From: Oppiella nova
Lineage: Eukaryota; Arthropoda; Arachnida; Sarcoptiformes; Oppiidae
DNA length: 63,455 nt
Assembly (NCBI GenBank): GCA_905397405.1
Contig: CAJPVJ010000025.1
Span: 1-63,455 of the forward strand
Direction of reading: 5' to 3'
This document shows positions 1 to 13,057 of this stretch, one piece after another. Below the pieces are notes generated by a model. That model had not been told where the DNA came from and did no database searches. It saw nothing but the letters and a program-made list of their open reading frames with translations. The translations under genes were made by a program, and so were the position numbers. The number at the start of each line of letters is the position of its first letter. The first letter of the stretch is position 1.

Positions 1-1231
1 GTGATTCTTTGCAAGTATTGGTTGAGTAGTGCATAAGAGATGTCACCCACAGTCTCGTGACTTGAATACTGTTCAACCCTTTCATTGCAAACATTGAGTT
101 AAATAACCGTTTCGTCAAAATATAGACAATTCTTATGAAAAGTTTGAAATAAATTGTCGAAATTGTTAGCAAATTATTAGTTAATGAGACGAATCTGATG
201 GTCAAAATGATATGAATTTGGATGCAAACCTAAACTCTATAACTAAACACTGTATGCATTGAAATGTGTGACACAAGTGTGCAGACAGAGACCAAATGCG
301 GTGACAAATGTGTGGATAAAAGGAAGAAAGAAAGGAAAAACAATTTCGAGAACAGATTCAATGGTTTGAGTGAATGTGAACTCAAGAAGAAGACACTACC
401 GGATCACTTGGCCTATGATTTAGATGTATTGATTGTAGGCATAAACCCGGGTTATTGGGCCGCTTATAAGGGTCACCACTACTCCGGTCACACCATTCAC
501 TCGCTTTAACTTCTATACCATGTATTGAATGTCTTGTTATGTACTGTATGTCAGGTCCGGGAAACCACTTCTGGAAATGTCTGTATTTGTCTCATTTGGT
601 ACCAAAACCGATGACCGCTTTCGATGACTTCCGTCTCATGGATTCGAGTTTTAAATACAGAATCGGTTTCACGAATATTGTCGACCGAACCACTCGTGGA
701 AGCGATTGTCTCTCAAAAGATGAGATTCAAAGAGGATCTCAAGTTTTAATCAATAAATTGAAGACTTATTGCCCTAAAGTAGCCGTTTTTAACGGAAAAG
801 GTATACTTAAGACTGTAATTGTATTATCAATTTATTATTACCGTAATTATGTTACCTTATATGGCATTCATTTATTTAATATTATTACCGCTAATACGGT
901 ATATGTTACCCAACTTTGCATATGGGTTGTCATCAAAGGGTTTCCCTTCTGTACCAATCCCTGTACCAATCCCTGTACCATCCTGTTCTCTATAATACTA
1001 TTTTTAGTCAATCATTACATATATGCCAATACGTTGTATGCATCCGTTTTATCAATCAATTTAGAGTTTTATTCAATGAATTTATTTTCAAACAAACATA
1101 TAAGCAAATAATTGTAAAAACTTATACCGTAGACAAATTTTTCAATTGCATTTGTTTGCAATTAATCAAGACAATTTTTAAAAATAATCTTGAATCTTAA
1201 TTATCCACTTATTTTGCTTGATTTGAAAATC
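1..1231 (+). repeat. Duplicated TDG segment, left copy
   Basis: This segment matches 4568-5738 almost base for base, at an offset of 4567 at the left end. It carries the 5' flank, exons 1 and 2 and part of intron 2 of a TDG-like gene. The copies differ by scattered substitutions, by a cluster of changes in exon 1, and by about 56 extra bases in the left-copy intron. Similarity stops abruptly near 1231. The left edge is cut by the window, so the duplication may extend further. It could be a real segmental duplication or an unmerged second allele. Confidence 0.9.
264..800 (+). pseudogene. Truncated TDG-like copy (exons 1-2 only)
   Basis: Exon 1 is 264-486 and exon 2 is 555-800, with the same splice sites as the complete TDG gene at 4831-6369. 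The GINPG motif that carries the catalytic Asn of thymine/uracil-mismatch glycosylases is present, as is the GPGNHFW segment. The exons encoding the second active-site motif (MPSSSARC) and the C-terminus are absent before the next gene begins. Exon 2 appears identical to the other copy, while exon 1 has several amino-acid differences after residue 20. As assembled it cannot make a full glycosylase. It is either a truncated pseudogene or an assembly duplicate of one allele. Confidence 0.75.
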
Positions 1232-1707
1232 TATGCAGGGTATAGATTATGAGCCAGCGCATTCTAAATTGCATAAGCAATCATTCAATTCTCAATATAT
1301 TTAAGATCATCATGTATCAATTATAATGTAACAGTATCATTTAAAGTATAATGTATTACAGGTTATGAATAAAACTTTGAAATGGATAATAAAATGTCAT
1401 TTTTAGTAATACAGTATTAGATCATTCCTAAATTTTACGGGTAATATTGTATTATTAATGACAAATACTGTACAGGGTAATATGAAGTATTAATTTATTT
1501 GATTAAATGCAATATTTGGTACATTATTAATATTAATACATATAAATAGTGTATAAATATAATGATTTGTGAAAAGCACGACACCATTGATAGGCTATAA
1601 TATTGTAGTCATTGTTGGCAATCAATGCAATCAATTAAGAGTCTCTCCTTTGGTTACCTAAACACACAACAAATGAGTCAATCATTGCAATCATCGCCAC
1701 AATTATC
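1232..1707. other. Non-coding, AT-rich
   Basis: This stretch lies between the end of the TDG duplication and the 3' end of BRK1. I see no TDG exon 3 and no other coding signal. It contains copies of the short word TACTGTA that recurs in the intergenic DNA of this window. Confidence 0.6.
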
Positions 1708-1979
1708 TCAATCCATGTCTACCTTCGCCTCCAAGTATTCAATCCTTCGCTCTAAAGACGTTAGCTTTTCGTTCAGTGACGCCAGTCTTCCTCTGCAAGA
1801 CATGTCTGCAAACGACACAACCCATCAAATTGTGGACCAATTCATAGTCAATACATACCAAACGAGTTCAAGAAGTCAGCGATCTTTTTGATGCTTCCGG
1901 TGATGATCTCAATGTACTCGCGGTTAGCCCAGTCCTGTTGGATCTGCTTCTGGATGCCTTCCTTCTCCAGAGTCGCCAT
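1708..1979 (-). CDS. BRK1: BRICK1, WAVE complex subunit
   Basis: BRICK1 (HSPC300) is the smallest subunit of the WAVE regulatory complex, which controls Arp2/3-driven actin assembly in the cytoplasm. On the minus strand, exon 1 is 1979-1859 and exon 2 is 1805-1708, separated by a 53-base intron with GTATGT donor and TTTGCAG acceptor. The product is 72 residues, close to the 75 of human BRK1. It contains the family block [13 protein letters not shown], then [15 protein letters not shown], and ends in a [18 protein letters not shown] coiled coil. The ATG is the first in frame and its 5' end faces DKC1 about 310 bases away, so the two may share a bidirectional promoter. The near-perfect family match makes the call secure. 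Confidence 0.95.
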
Positions 1980-2291
1980 CACTTACACCACACACTAATG
2001 GATCCAATGATTCACTGATTTATTACTTGTAATTGTCTTTACACTGGATTTACACTCAATATGAATATCAGTTTGAAATACAAATTGCAATCAATTGTCA
2101 ATTGTTGACAACAAACAAACCATTCATATATAGCGTTACAAACATTTATAATATGTAACGTTATTGATGTGCACTAAACAGAGCACTGTTTGAACTGTGA
2201 ATGGAAACACGTGTTTGTGTTTGAAGTGGTGGTCAATGTTTATACCATTTGTTTGCTGTAATTATCACTACAAGTAGTGCAAAGTCAAGAC
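1980..2291. promoter_or_regulatory. Shared 5' region between BRK1 and DKC1
   Basis: The start codons of BRK1 (minus) and DKC1 (plus) are 312 bases apart with no other gene between them, so this DNA must hold both transcription starts. That head-to-head layout is typical of bidirectional housekeeping promoters. I see no clear TATA box. This role is inferred from position only. Confidence 0.5.
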
Positions 2292-4140
2292 ATGGAAGGT
2301 ATGGATGAGTTGGTCACATGACTTACGACTAAATGTGTTTACCCTTCAGATAAGACATCGAAGAAGAAGCACAAATCGCCCCAAACGCTAGGCGTAAGTG
2401 TTGAGCACATCCTAAACACATCCTAAATGATTGAATACATTGACCATTGATTGCATTGTTCAGGAGATTCAACGCCAACAGGATTTCTTCCTGAAGCCGT
2501 CGTCAGCCGAGCCGAGTCTGAACGCCGAGCAGTGGCCACTCCTTCTCAAGGTATGTGACTGTGAGGGCTGTGGTGTCTGGTGTCTGACGGTGTGATTGTG
2601 ACAGAACTACGACNTTCTTCCTGAAGCCGTCGTCAGCCGAGCCGAGTCTGAACGCCGAGCAGTGGCCACTCCTTCTCAAGGTATGTGACTGTGAGGGCTG
2701 TGGTGTCTGGTGTCTGACGGTGTGATTGTGACAGAACTACGACCGCCTGAACGTGAGGACCAACCACTTCACGCCCCTATCGTTTGGTTGTTCGCCATTC
2801 AAACGTGATTTGCGAGAATACTTGCGCTCGGGTTTCATCAATTTGGATAAGCCGTCCAACCCGTCCTCCCATGAAGTGGTCGCTTGGATTAAACGCATTC
2901 TGAGGGTCGATAAGACGGGTCACAGCGGAACCCTTGACCCCAAAGTGAGCGGTTGTCTCATTGTGTGCATCGAAAGGGCCACTCGTTTAGTGAAGTCTCA
3001 GCAAAATGCGGGCAAAGAGTACGTGACTATCTTTCGCCTCCACAGCGCTGTCGATAGCGAAAAGACTGTACTGAAAGCCGTGGAAACGCTTACCGGCGCT
3101 CTCTTTCAAAGACCTCCTCTAATATCAGCTGTGAAACGACAGCTCAGAGTCCGCACTATATATGAGAGTAAACTTCTGGAGTATAATAAAGAGAAAAATC
3201 TGGGCGTCCTTTGGGTGAGCTGTGAGGCCGGCACTTATGTCCGCACTCTTTGCGTTCATTTGGGACTCGTGTTAGGCGTTGGCGGACAGATGCAAGAGCT
3301 GAGACGAGTCCGCTCTGGCATTCAGAGTGAGGCCGAGGGGTTGGTTACGATGCACGACATTCTGGACGCCCAGTGGCTCTACGATAACCACAAAGACGAG
3401 ACATATCTTCGACGAGTCATTAAGCCATTGGAAGCGCTTCTGATCTCTCATAAGCGGATTGTCATGAAAGACAGTGCAGTGAACGCCGTCTGCTATGGCG
3501 CCAAAATCATGTTACCCGGAGTACTCAAGTATGAGGACAACATCGAAATGAACGACCAGATTGTCGTCATCACCACCAAAGGAGAAGCCGTCTGTTTGGG
3601 TGAGTCTGCCTATCATTGCAATCAAATATATACCAGTAATACACAGTATTTATGATTTATCTGATGATTGATTGATCACTGAAGCCATTGCACTGATGAC
3701 CACATCGACAATCGCGAGCAGTGATCACGGAGTGGTCGCCAAAATCAAGAGAGTTCTTATGGAAAGGGATACCTATCCCCGAAAGTGGGGTTTGGGACCC
3801 ACTGTAAGTTTGATCGTAATTAGTGTTTAGCTCAATGTCTCACCTGTTGTCACAACATTAGGCCACTCTTAAGAAGAAGTTAATGAAAGAGGGATTACTA
3901 ACAGATAAGGGAAAGCCTAACGACAAGACCCCAAAAGATTGGTATTTAAAATATCAGGACTCCTCCCATACCGATGCAAATGCTGACGGCCTGTCCTCAC
4001 CCAACGGAACAGTCGTTAAAACAGAAGTAAAAGAAGAAGAGGCCGACGAAGAAATGGACGAAAGTGTGGGACAATCGGCTGAAAAGAAGAAGAAAAAGAA
4101 GAAGAAGAAGAAGAAAGAAGAGAAATCTGATTCGGAATAA
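2292..4140 (+). CDS. DKC1: Dyskerin, H/ACA snoRNP pseudouridine synthase
   Basis: Dyskerin (NAP57/Cbf5) isomerises uridine to pseudouridine in rRNA and snRNA, guided by H/ACA RNAs in the nucleolus. Exons: 2292-2298, 2350-2393, 2464-2550, 2735-3599, 3685-3803 and 3862-4140, giving 466 residues. The large exon holds the dyskerin-like N-terminal segment ([20 protein letters not shown]), the TruB catalytic loop [10 protein letters not shown] with the nucleophilic Asp near residue 114, and [16 protein letters not shown]. It is followed by a PUA-type region ([29 protein letters not shown]). The C-terminus is a Lys-rich nuclear/nucleolar tail ending KSDSE. The first coding exon has only 7 bases. Exon 3 and the following intron are repeated around an N at 2614. 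I skipped the repeat, because including it would duplicate about 22 residues that the family does not have. Confidence 0.96.
2485..2743 (+). repeat. Direct repeat around a single N (assembly gap)
   Basis: Bases 2485-2613 and 2615-2743 are identical 129-base blocks separated by one N at 2614. They contain most of DKC1 exon 3, the next intron and the first 9 bases of exon 4. A perfect repeat that abuts an N is what results when two overlapping contigs are joined without merging the overlap. It is almost certainly not biological. Confidence 0.9.
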
Positions 4141-4830
4141 AGACATTGATTCCGACCCAAACTGTCATTCTTTTATTTCTCACATTCAATCCAATCATTA
4201 AATAAATTTTTATTTTGAAATAATGTTAATTATATGTACCGTATATACTATATAGTTTACCTGGATGCACACTCGAGCCATTTGGGGCCACACTATGAGA
4301 GACAAAACTCTAAACATTTACACACTAATCTCTATACTGACTAATGTTATAAATTATAACTTATAATATTCACTGTTAATGTGGCCCGGATTACAATGTA
4401 TTTGCATCGTATAATATACTATATAGTGTTTCATATATTTACCGCATTTGATTGTAATTTGGGTTTAAAGTGATTACAAATACATTGATAAGATTATAAT
4501 TTATTCATGTTTATTACATAGTTAGTTACTATATGAATAGAGCAGGGTAATATTCTATAGAATTCTTGTGATTCTTTGCAAGTATTGGTTGAGTAGTGCA
4601 TAAGAGATGTCACCCACAGTCTCGTGACTTGAATACTGTTCAACCCTTTCATTGCAAACATTGAGTTAAATAACCGTTTCGTCAAAATATAGACTATTCT
4701 TTTGAAAAGTTTGAAATAAATTGTCGAAATTGTTAGCAAATTATTAGTTAATGAGACGAATCTGATGGTGAAAATGATATGAATTTGGATGCAAACCTAA
4801 ACTCTATAACTAAACACTGTATGTATTGAA
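4141..4830. other. DKC1 3' region and TDG 5' flank
   Basis: An AATAAA-type polyadenylation signal follows the DKC1 stop near 4199. The rest is AT-rich, and from 4568 it is the duplicated TDG upstream flank. No coding exon is seen. Confidence 0.6.
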
Positions 4831-5738
4831 ATGTGTGACATAAGTGTGCAGACAGAGACCAAATGCGGTGACAAATGTGTGGATAAAAGGAAGAAAGTGC
4901 TTCCAAAGAATTTCTCGAATAGATTCAATGGTTTGAGTGAATGTGAACTCAAGCAGAAGACACTACCGGATCACTTGGCCTATGATTTAGATGTATTGAT
5001 TGTAGGCATAAACCCGGGTTATTGGGCCGCTTATAAGGGTCACCACTACTCCGGTCACACCATTCACTCGCTTTAACTTCTATACCATGTATTGAATGTC
5101 TTGTTATGTACTGTATGTCAGGTCCGGGAAACCACTTCTGGAAATGTCTGTATTTGTCTCATTTGGTACCAAAACCGATGACCGCTTTCGATGACTTCCG
5201 TCTCATGGATTCGAGTTTTAAATACAGAATCGGTTTCACGAATATTGTCGACCGAACCACTCGTGGAAGCGATTGTCTCTCAAAAGATGAGATTCAAAGA
5301 GGATCTCAAGTTTTAATCAATAAATTGAAGACTTATTGCCCTAAAGTAGCCGTTTTTAACGGAAAAGGTATACTTAAGAGTGTAATTGTAATATCAATTT
5401 ATTATTACCGCTAATACGGTATATGTTACCCAACTTTGCATATGGGTTGTCATCAAAGGGTTTCCCTTCTGTACCAATCCCTGTACCATCCTGTTCTCTA
5501 TAATACTATTTTTAGTCAATCATTACATATATGCCAATACGTTGTATGCATCCGTTTTATCAATCAATTTAAAGTTTTATTCAATGAATTTATTTTCAAA
5601 CAAACATGTAAGCAAATAATTGTAAAAACTTATACCGTAGACAAATTTTTCAATTGCATTTGTTTGCAATTAATCAAGACAATTTTTAAAAATAATCTTG
5701 AATCTTAATTATCCACTTATTTTGCTTGATTTGAAAAT
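4568..5738 (+). repeat. Duplicated TDG segment, right copy
   Basis: Right-hand copy of the segment at 1-1231. Here the sequence runs on through intron 2 into exons 3 and 4, so this copy belongs to the intact gene. Confidence 0.9.
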
Positions 5739-6369
5739 ACATTGAACAAACTTTATTTAATATTTAACATAAATTCTGTAATACTGTACATGTACTATCT
5801 ATGTCAGTATTACCGTAATAGTACCGTAACATAAAGCTATGATACTCTGTAATATAATAGTGTGAATTATATTATAATTAATGCTGCAAACTAATGAATT
5901 AAATATTAATTAACAGCTAATATTAATTAAAATATCAATTAATAGGAATCTACGAAGTGTTTAGTGGATCGACTCGTTTTCAATTAGGACTTCAGCCAAA
6001 AACAATAGATTCGACATTCATTTATGTGATGCCCTCATCCAGTGCTCGCTGTTCACAACTGCCCCGGGCTTCCGATAAACTTCACTTTTATATCGGTATC
6101 ACTCATTTAAATTAAGTTTTTATTAATTATCTGAACACTACCTGTGCACACTTGACATTCTATACTCATATTGAGTTTTCAATATTGCAATTACAGTATT
6201 GTGATTAACTGTTTGCCAATTATTTTTGATAGGTTTAAGAAAACTTTTGGATCGAATCCATCTCTCAATGCCTATCACTGCCAATGATTTTATTTTCCCA
6301 AATCTCGAGTCAAACAAAAAAGTGTCCAAATATTTTAAAACTGAAGACTTGACACAAACACAGCCATGA
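4831..6369 (+). CDS. TDG: G/T mismatch-specific thymine DNA glycosylase
   Basis: Thymine DNA glycosylase removes T or U from G mismatches in nuclear DNA and starts base-excision repair. Exons: 4831-5053, 5122-5367, 5946-6095 and 6233-6369, giving 251 residues. Residues 59-63 are GINPG, with catalytic Asn at about 61, followed by [30 protein letters not shown] and [14 protein letters not shown] follow in exons 2-3, and exon 3 carries [20 protein letters not shown], the second active-site motif and DNA-insertion loop. The N- and C-terminal tails are short compared with the 410-residue vertebrate protein, as expected for a catalytic-core-only version. Exon 4 is the least conserved part, but it joins in frame. 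Exons 1-2 are duplicated at 264-800. Confidence 0.93.
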
Positions 6370-8752
6370 GTTTAATTGGAGTTTTCATCAATTTGTATCA
6401 AATGAACAATTTTGCATCACTTATAATACATTACATATACTCTCATTTTATCATTTGTAACATAACTCACGAATTACTGATTTTATATTTTACTGTATAA
6501 GCACTAAAAGGTTGCATTTGTTAAAGTGTATAATAATAACAAATAAAATTTACAGTAATCGGAGCACATATCGACTCATTTTGCTCCCAAAACATCGCAA
6601 TCATTATACCTATCATTTTGAATGTACTGTAAAATTGTGACCAAAATTCTAGAATTAGTTGAGAGATATAAGCATATTATCTCAATAACTACTCCTATAA
6701 GTCACATAAATTCAGTTGTGATCTCAACATTTCAATTAAATTTGAAAATAATGTCAAAAATCACTGATTTAATGCTGATTTAAATTTGCGTATATTAATG
6801 ATGATATACTAAATATCTGGTTTCAGTCTTCAAAGTAAGGGAAACTCTGCTCAAATTATATGTGAGTTGAAAATACTTAAAACTAACTTTTATTGAAATA
6901 TGTTGCCAGATCAAAATTATGAATTCATAGAAAGTAAAAGTTGAGTAAATTATAAATAACAAAAGCGGGGAAAATATAACATAAGTTTAAAGCTAACAAA
7001 GAAAAAACGGTATAAAATACAGGTATAAGGCATACAATGTATGAACAGAGAGTGGAACACCTGCTCTTGATTTGGCTATAATTTGTGTGCAAATAAATCG
7101 GGACAAACATTGAACATAAGTTTAATACTCAGTTATCATTTAATAAATATAACAAACAAAATATTGGTATTTATATTCATAAATGATTCAATTTATTGTT
7201 TATTATTAAATATACATACAACTTCTGTACTTTACTGTACTGTAACATACATTCGTTATACTGTAATGTATTTTTACTATTATAGCATAACTTACTTTAT
7301 TCCGGAATTAAACTTTCAAACAATTTATTCTTGATTTATAAAACTTTTAAAGAATTCTGGTCTAAAGGTTTAAATCTAATTATTACTAAATTTATATTAA
7401 TTTAATACAACATATTTGAAAACATAAGCAGCTCGTGTATGATTTAGTGAGATTTAGTACAGTATATGACATTGTGTCCGTTCAGTCATTAAAGTGCATA
7501 AATATGATTGCCATTCAAATGCCCTGATCATCCCTAATATCCTTGATCATGCCATGTACTGAAAGTACTGTATAGTGCATCAAAACTATGAGTGATTTAA
7601 TAATTGGCAGCTGCAAAAGTACCGTAATATTATTTGAATAGATGTATAATTTAAAATGTTGCTGGTTATTTAATGGCACTTTTATTTTCAATGATTAATA
7701 CATTCGTTCAAAAACTCATTAATACTTTCAATCACTGCACACAACAATTGAACACAATTAACCATATAATGAATATCATGTTAATAAAATATAAACAAAT
7801 AAATGATATATAAAATGTTATATTATTTAAATATTATAGCAAATTTACATTGCAAGTAATTCAAATAAGCCATTTATAACAAAAAACAGATATAAATTAA
7901 ACCAAAAATTGGAAAATGAATGGAAAGCAACATCTAATGTAATAATAGGCCTACAATTGATGGATTGAGTCTAAAGTGTGTGCATTTAAATGAGGACTCG
8001 AGACAGTGTCTCAAATATAGGCAAACTTTTCAAAGTTTATCTCCAAGTTTGTCTGATCGCGTGTCTTAACTGTATTTCGAGATGTTTTTCATATTTATAG
8101 AGCAGAGGATTCAATGCACTGGTGGTATGAGAGGCACGTGTTGTGTCAGTCAGTGATTGTTAGAGCAGATGCTGGACGTACGCCAGAGACAGGTGGCATC
8201 AGGTCTGGGCAGACCTTATTATACGGCTTTCTTTTCAATCACAATATAAAAGGTCTAAAACCTCAGACAAAGGCGAGGATAGAGTCTCGACGTCGGACAC
8301 CTGGCCTTTCGTGGATTCACGCACCAGTACACCAGTAGTGCCAAACTTACCAACAAGTCCTACACTCTCTACACAACTCTGTATTATGTAGTTTATACCT
8401 CTTCTCTATCGCATTTACACTACACTCTGTATGCCTATACTCTCAGTACTTCCAATTCCCCTAAAATAGACTTGTTTTCTGTGCTCAAGTAGACGACAAG
8501 TACTGTATGACTGCATAGAATATCATATGATGTACAGCATTTGATGACTGATATTTTATGCTCCTATGACAAATATTTATATTATTTATTTTCACTATAA
8601 ATTATACAGTATGACTTTTATATTAACATTATGTTTCAAATTATATACAATACTGTATATGAACTTTTCTATTAATTGTCATATTAGTGAAATTCTTTGA
8701 ATTCTAGTGAAATTCTTTAAAAAATTCTTTTGAATATGAATTATAAATTAAT

Positions 8753-8754
<2 letters not shown>

Positions 8755-8791
<37 letters not shown>
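8755..8791 (+). repeat. (TC)n microsatellite
   Basis: Eighteen uninterrupted TC dinucleotides in AT-rich intergenic DNA. Confidence 0.95.
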
Positions 8792-8792
<1 letters not shown>

Positions 8793-11062
8793 ATTTAATA
8801 TTTAATATAATTCTAATTTCTACATAAGATTAGAAATAAGATTAGAAAACACTTTTCAACTTAATACAGATTTATTTGGTATTTACTCATCACTTAAGCG
8901 TTGATTTCTTATTATGCAATAACTTCAACATAAGATAAACAGAAATTTTGTTTTCAAACTGAGAAATGAAGAATTTCTAGGAATTATGTAATTGTTTTGC
9001 ATTAGTGTTACGCAAAGAATCGATTGAGAATCACATGAATGCATGCGATAACAAACCTATGACTGAACAGCGGTTTAGAGAGGAGTATACCAGTAGACCA
9101 AAGCCATACAACACTACACTATATCATAGCAATCATAACACTTGTTGTTATGAGACTTAAATGTCATGGGTCATTATCAAGTTGATAATATGAGCACACT
9201 CACTCTCCATCTCTATGTCTCTGTCTGTATGACTATCTGTCTGTCTGTCTTTCCCTCATGTCTTAATCAGGTACCTTCATATGATTTCATCGATTGATCA
9301 TTAATTACAAATTCCTTTAAAACATGGCATTCAATGTGATCAACGAATGAGTGAACAAATTATTTGACGAGAAATCAAAGTTTAAATATTTGTAGATTGA
9401 AATGAAATGTTTATAAATATCAAAGTTCGGCTCAAGAGATGAGATGTTTTGGGGGGACATTGAGTGCAATGAGTGTTCAGTGATGTACTGATACTCCACT
9501 GTAAGAAACCAAAGACATTGAAAGTGTTTGTAGTGTTTGTCTAATTCTTATGAATCTATGACACACTCCGCACTTTAATACACTAAACATATCCATTGCT
9601 TACAGTAAATAAGCGCAAAGTCTTAAAACATAAAATGTTTTTTAAACAAAACTAATTGTGATTAAAAGTACCAATTAATAGGGTACAGTACAGTGTTGAA
9701 AATTGCTCAAATATCTGCCTGTGCTGTCACCAGTATTTACAAAAACAAATTCTAATTTCAAAGTCTTGTTTAGTACTAAATTAAAACAGTATTGCATTAT
9801 ACAGTATCTGAAATGTCTTTATATGTCAAATGACTAAACTTGGAATGTTTTGTTTTGTATGAAATTATTTATTATGAATAAAATTTGTATACAAATTGTG
9901 TTCATTTGTATACATTATACAGTACTAGAGAATACTGCGAACAAAGTAATAAATGTGATATTAATTAGCAGATTGCCGCTTAGGTGATTACATTACCGGC
10001 AATGGTATACTGTTATAATTAGTATGAATTCAAAATGATTGTCATGTGCTTAACCCTCGTCTCCTCTTTAATATACATTTGATATAAGAGCCGAACGCAT
10101 GTATTGTTATAAAAATATTTGTGAAGATAATAAAAATTATAATTAATTTGATACTGTATTGTAGCCAAAGTTTGCAAAGTGTGAGTGCAACAAATTAAAT
10201 GAAATTATAAATGAGTAGAGATTTTGAAACATTTAATAATGCAATAATATTACAGACTAATAGACCAGAGATAACAATTGATATGTTTATCCGGCAATAG
10301 TTCTGAGAAAACTTTCATTTCAATTGCATTCTGTATGTGTTATACCGTACAGAATATACACATTATTGGCGCCAATAGTTCAACAGTAGGAGTAAATGCT
10401 CACAAGTGCTATCAATTATAAACCTTTTGTACCCTACCGTAGTCTAACTTATCTACCGGCAAATACTCACAACTTCTTCTTATTGTATATATCAATTCAA
10501 ATCAATTACAGTACAATCATTTAGAAGTCAGAAATACTATTTATTTCATTTAGAAATTATAATAATAAAAAGTTATATTAATATGTGCAATATACTTAAA
10601 ATACTGTATTGTTTTCTGAATGCGCTGTACTTTTTGTGTGATTTCAATTGTGTGATAAGAATCATATTGTAGGCTCACTGTTAGGTATATCTAATGTATT
10701 GGAGACCAACTACGAGTAAATACGATGTTTCAATATAAGACAGGATCTGAAACCATGTGCTGAAGAGCAGGTGTTTTACAAATGAACTGTTTTTCAGAAT
10801 AACGCGATTCTGGTTCCCATCTTCACAATAGACATCTAAATGACTTTAAATGACTGTCATTTGGTTATGAAAAATCACGTTCCCGTCCCTCCAGATCCTC
10901 TCAGGTGTTGGTTCGTCGCTAATTATCGTCGTTTACGTCAATTTACATTTTCATTACAATAACAATACAAATATAATAAATTATACAATAGAATAGTGAT
11001 TACATTATATACTATATAGCAGTACACGGACGTAATACTGTACATTGTATAACACACATCAA

Positions 11063-11085
11063 CTCTCTCTCTCTCTCTCTCTCTC
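11063..11085 (+). repeat. (CT)n microsatellite
   Basis: About eleven uninterrupted CT dinucleotides in intergenic DNA. Confidence 0.95.
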
Positions 11086-12530
11086 CCCACTTGTAAATTC
11101 CCAAATATACCGTCACTGTAACCTAATTTAAAGGATTTGATTTAAGATTTATTTGAAACACACATTTGTTGTCAATTTACGTGTTTGGCGTACATCTAAT
11201 AATTCATAGAAAAATGAATGGTTCGGGAATTTTCCACATTTACTCGCAATTGTTTATCCTCTCATTATTTTCAAAGCTATTAACTGAGTATTTATTAAAA
11301 TAAATTATTTCTATTTTTAAACGTTAAAAAATTAAGGAAATATTCGTCGGAAATACTGTTGAGAAAATAAAAAGACATATTAAACAACTTTGTTAATGCT
11401 AAATAAATATATTGATATAATCAATAAGTTGTAAACAAATTGTGTAATCTCTACACTAAATTTACTAAAGAATTGGTTAGCAGTCAAACGGCAAACACAC
11501 TGAATAAGTGACTATTTTTGGCAGAAAAATGAATCATCCATCTCTCAAATAAACAACATTGAAATTAAATTGAAAATATTGTTATTTATCTGAAAATATG
11601 TACAAATTGTTTGTAAAAAACGAAGGTTTGTTTTTGAGAGCAAGAGCTCTTGGATTAGATATACTCAACATTTGTGTATTTGTGGCGAAAACTTGTTATT
11701 TGAATATTTGGCCACAAATTAGTAGATCTAGTATTTCATTAGCGCTTAAGTTTTAGGTTATATTCATACATAACTTATACGCCATTCGTTGCGAAATATT
11801 ACTATTAATATACAGACTATACAAGTATTAGAAGTGTTGTAAGAATTGAGACAAACACTCGTTTGTTGTATTCATTAAGTATTCATTTAGTATGCATTTC
11901 GAGAAAACTATTTTAAGTTTTACGCAAATAATTATCAAAACTATTTCACAACAAATTGAGGAAAACTTTAATTTGAGTATTATTTGAATGCCTTTTCATA
12001 AGGCATTTAAATATGATTTTTGTGTTTATTTCGCAAAACTGATACCAAATGCGAGTTAACAATAGGGAGGAAGTGTTGCCATGTCTTGAGTGGAGGAATG
12101 TTTGCATTTGTGGCGCGAAAATGATAGGAATGCAGACCTCAGACCAGACCAGACCTACCAAAACTACCAGTGCTCGCATCCACTGTCAAGCAATCCCTGC
12201 TTTCCACCGTCTCCATAGCCTCTACAGCCCTGTATAGCCGTATAGCCATCTCGAGTGATGTGGTGGCGGAACCATACAGTCATACAGTGTATGGTGTATG
12301 ACATGTATGGCATGTATGGGTGCGCCACCACCACAACCACCACACCATTGATGGCATTGAACATCCTGTGAGTTGACTCGCCATTCATGCCATTCATGGT
12401 ATATATACTATGCCTATAGCCTATGCAATGCATACTATGCCATACTATGGCATACTGTGTCCCGTGTTCTGTGAACTGTTGAACCATAATTGGGACCATA
12501 TATGCAATGCTATAATATGGTAGACAGAGG

Positions 12531-12560
12531 TATGGTATGCAATGGTATGGTATGCAATGG
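12531..12560 (+). repeat. Two-copy 15-base tandem repeat
   Basis: The unit TATGGTATGCAATGG occurs twice in a row. The neighbouring 12250-12530 is also rich in CATACTATGG/TATGGCAT variants, so this is part of a larger simple-sequence patch. Confidence 0.85.
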
Positions 12561-13033
12561 TATAGAATGGCCGGTTAGACGGCATTCCTACTGATTCTCA
12601 CGTCAAGCCATCCATTCATTCACTGCTTCACAGGTTCTCACGACTCGTCAAAAGAGCGCCAAAACTCACTAACAATTCATTACAAGTGGTCTCCAAATAC
12701 TACACCAATTGTCCGACACTTGCATAACATCTCATAGTTAGTTGGCTAAGGGGTAGACCAGGGGTCAGGGCTCACACCTACCTACTAGTCTATAGCTTAC
12801 ACCTTCACATAATAGCCTACATTACACTAATAGACAACATATGAAACAAGTGATATTTATTTGTAATTATAATTACTGTATTGTATTAGTAGTGAAAACA
12901 AGTGTTAGACGTAGAGATCAATCAGAGTTAACATGTTTTGTCTATAATAAGCATCCATTGAGTTATGAATTTAGAAAAACTTTTATTTTTGCTTCAATTC
13001 AGTGTCTAGTCGTCTGATCGCAAGTTCATTGAA

Positions 13034-13057
13034 AATATGAGAATATATTCTCATATT
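13034..13057. repeat. 24-base perfect palindrome
   Basis: The two 12-base halves are exact reverse complements centred between 13045 and 13046, with AATATGAGAATA as the left half. It lies in non-coding DNA about 1.2 kb upstream of the PIM-type gene. No function can be assigned. Confidence 0.8.

Noticed and set aside
916-1200. Open frames in the intron-2-derived part of the truncated TDG copy and its twin at 5436-5708
   Set aside because: They are intronic in the intact gene and AT-driven.
8114-8338. 74-codon plus-strand frame downstream of a deletion-prone AT region, with TATAAAA inside it
   Set aside because: No homology, no signal peptide, no splice context, and it contains rather than follows the TATA-like word.
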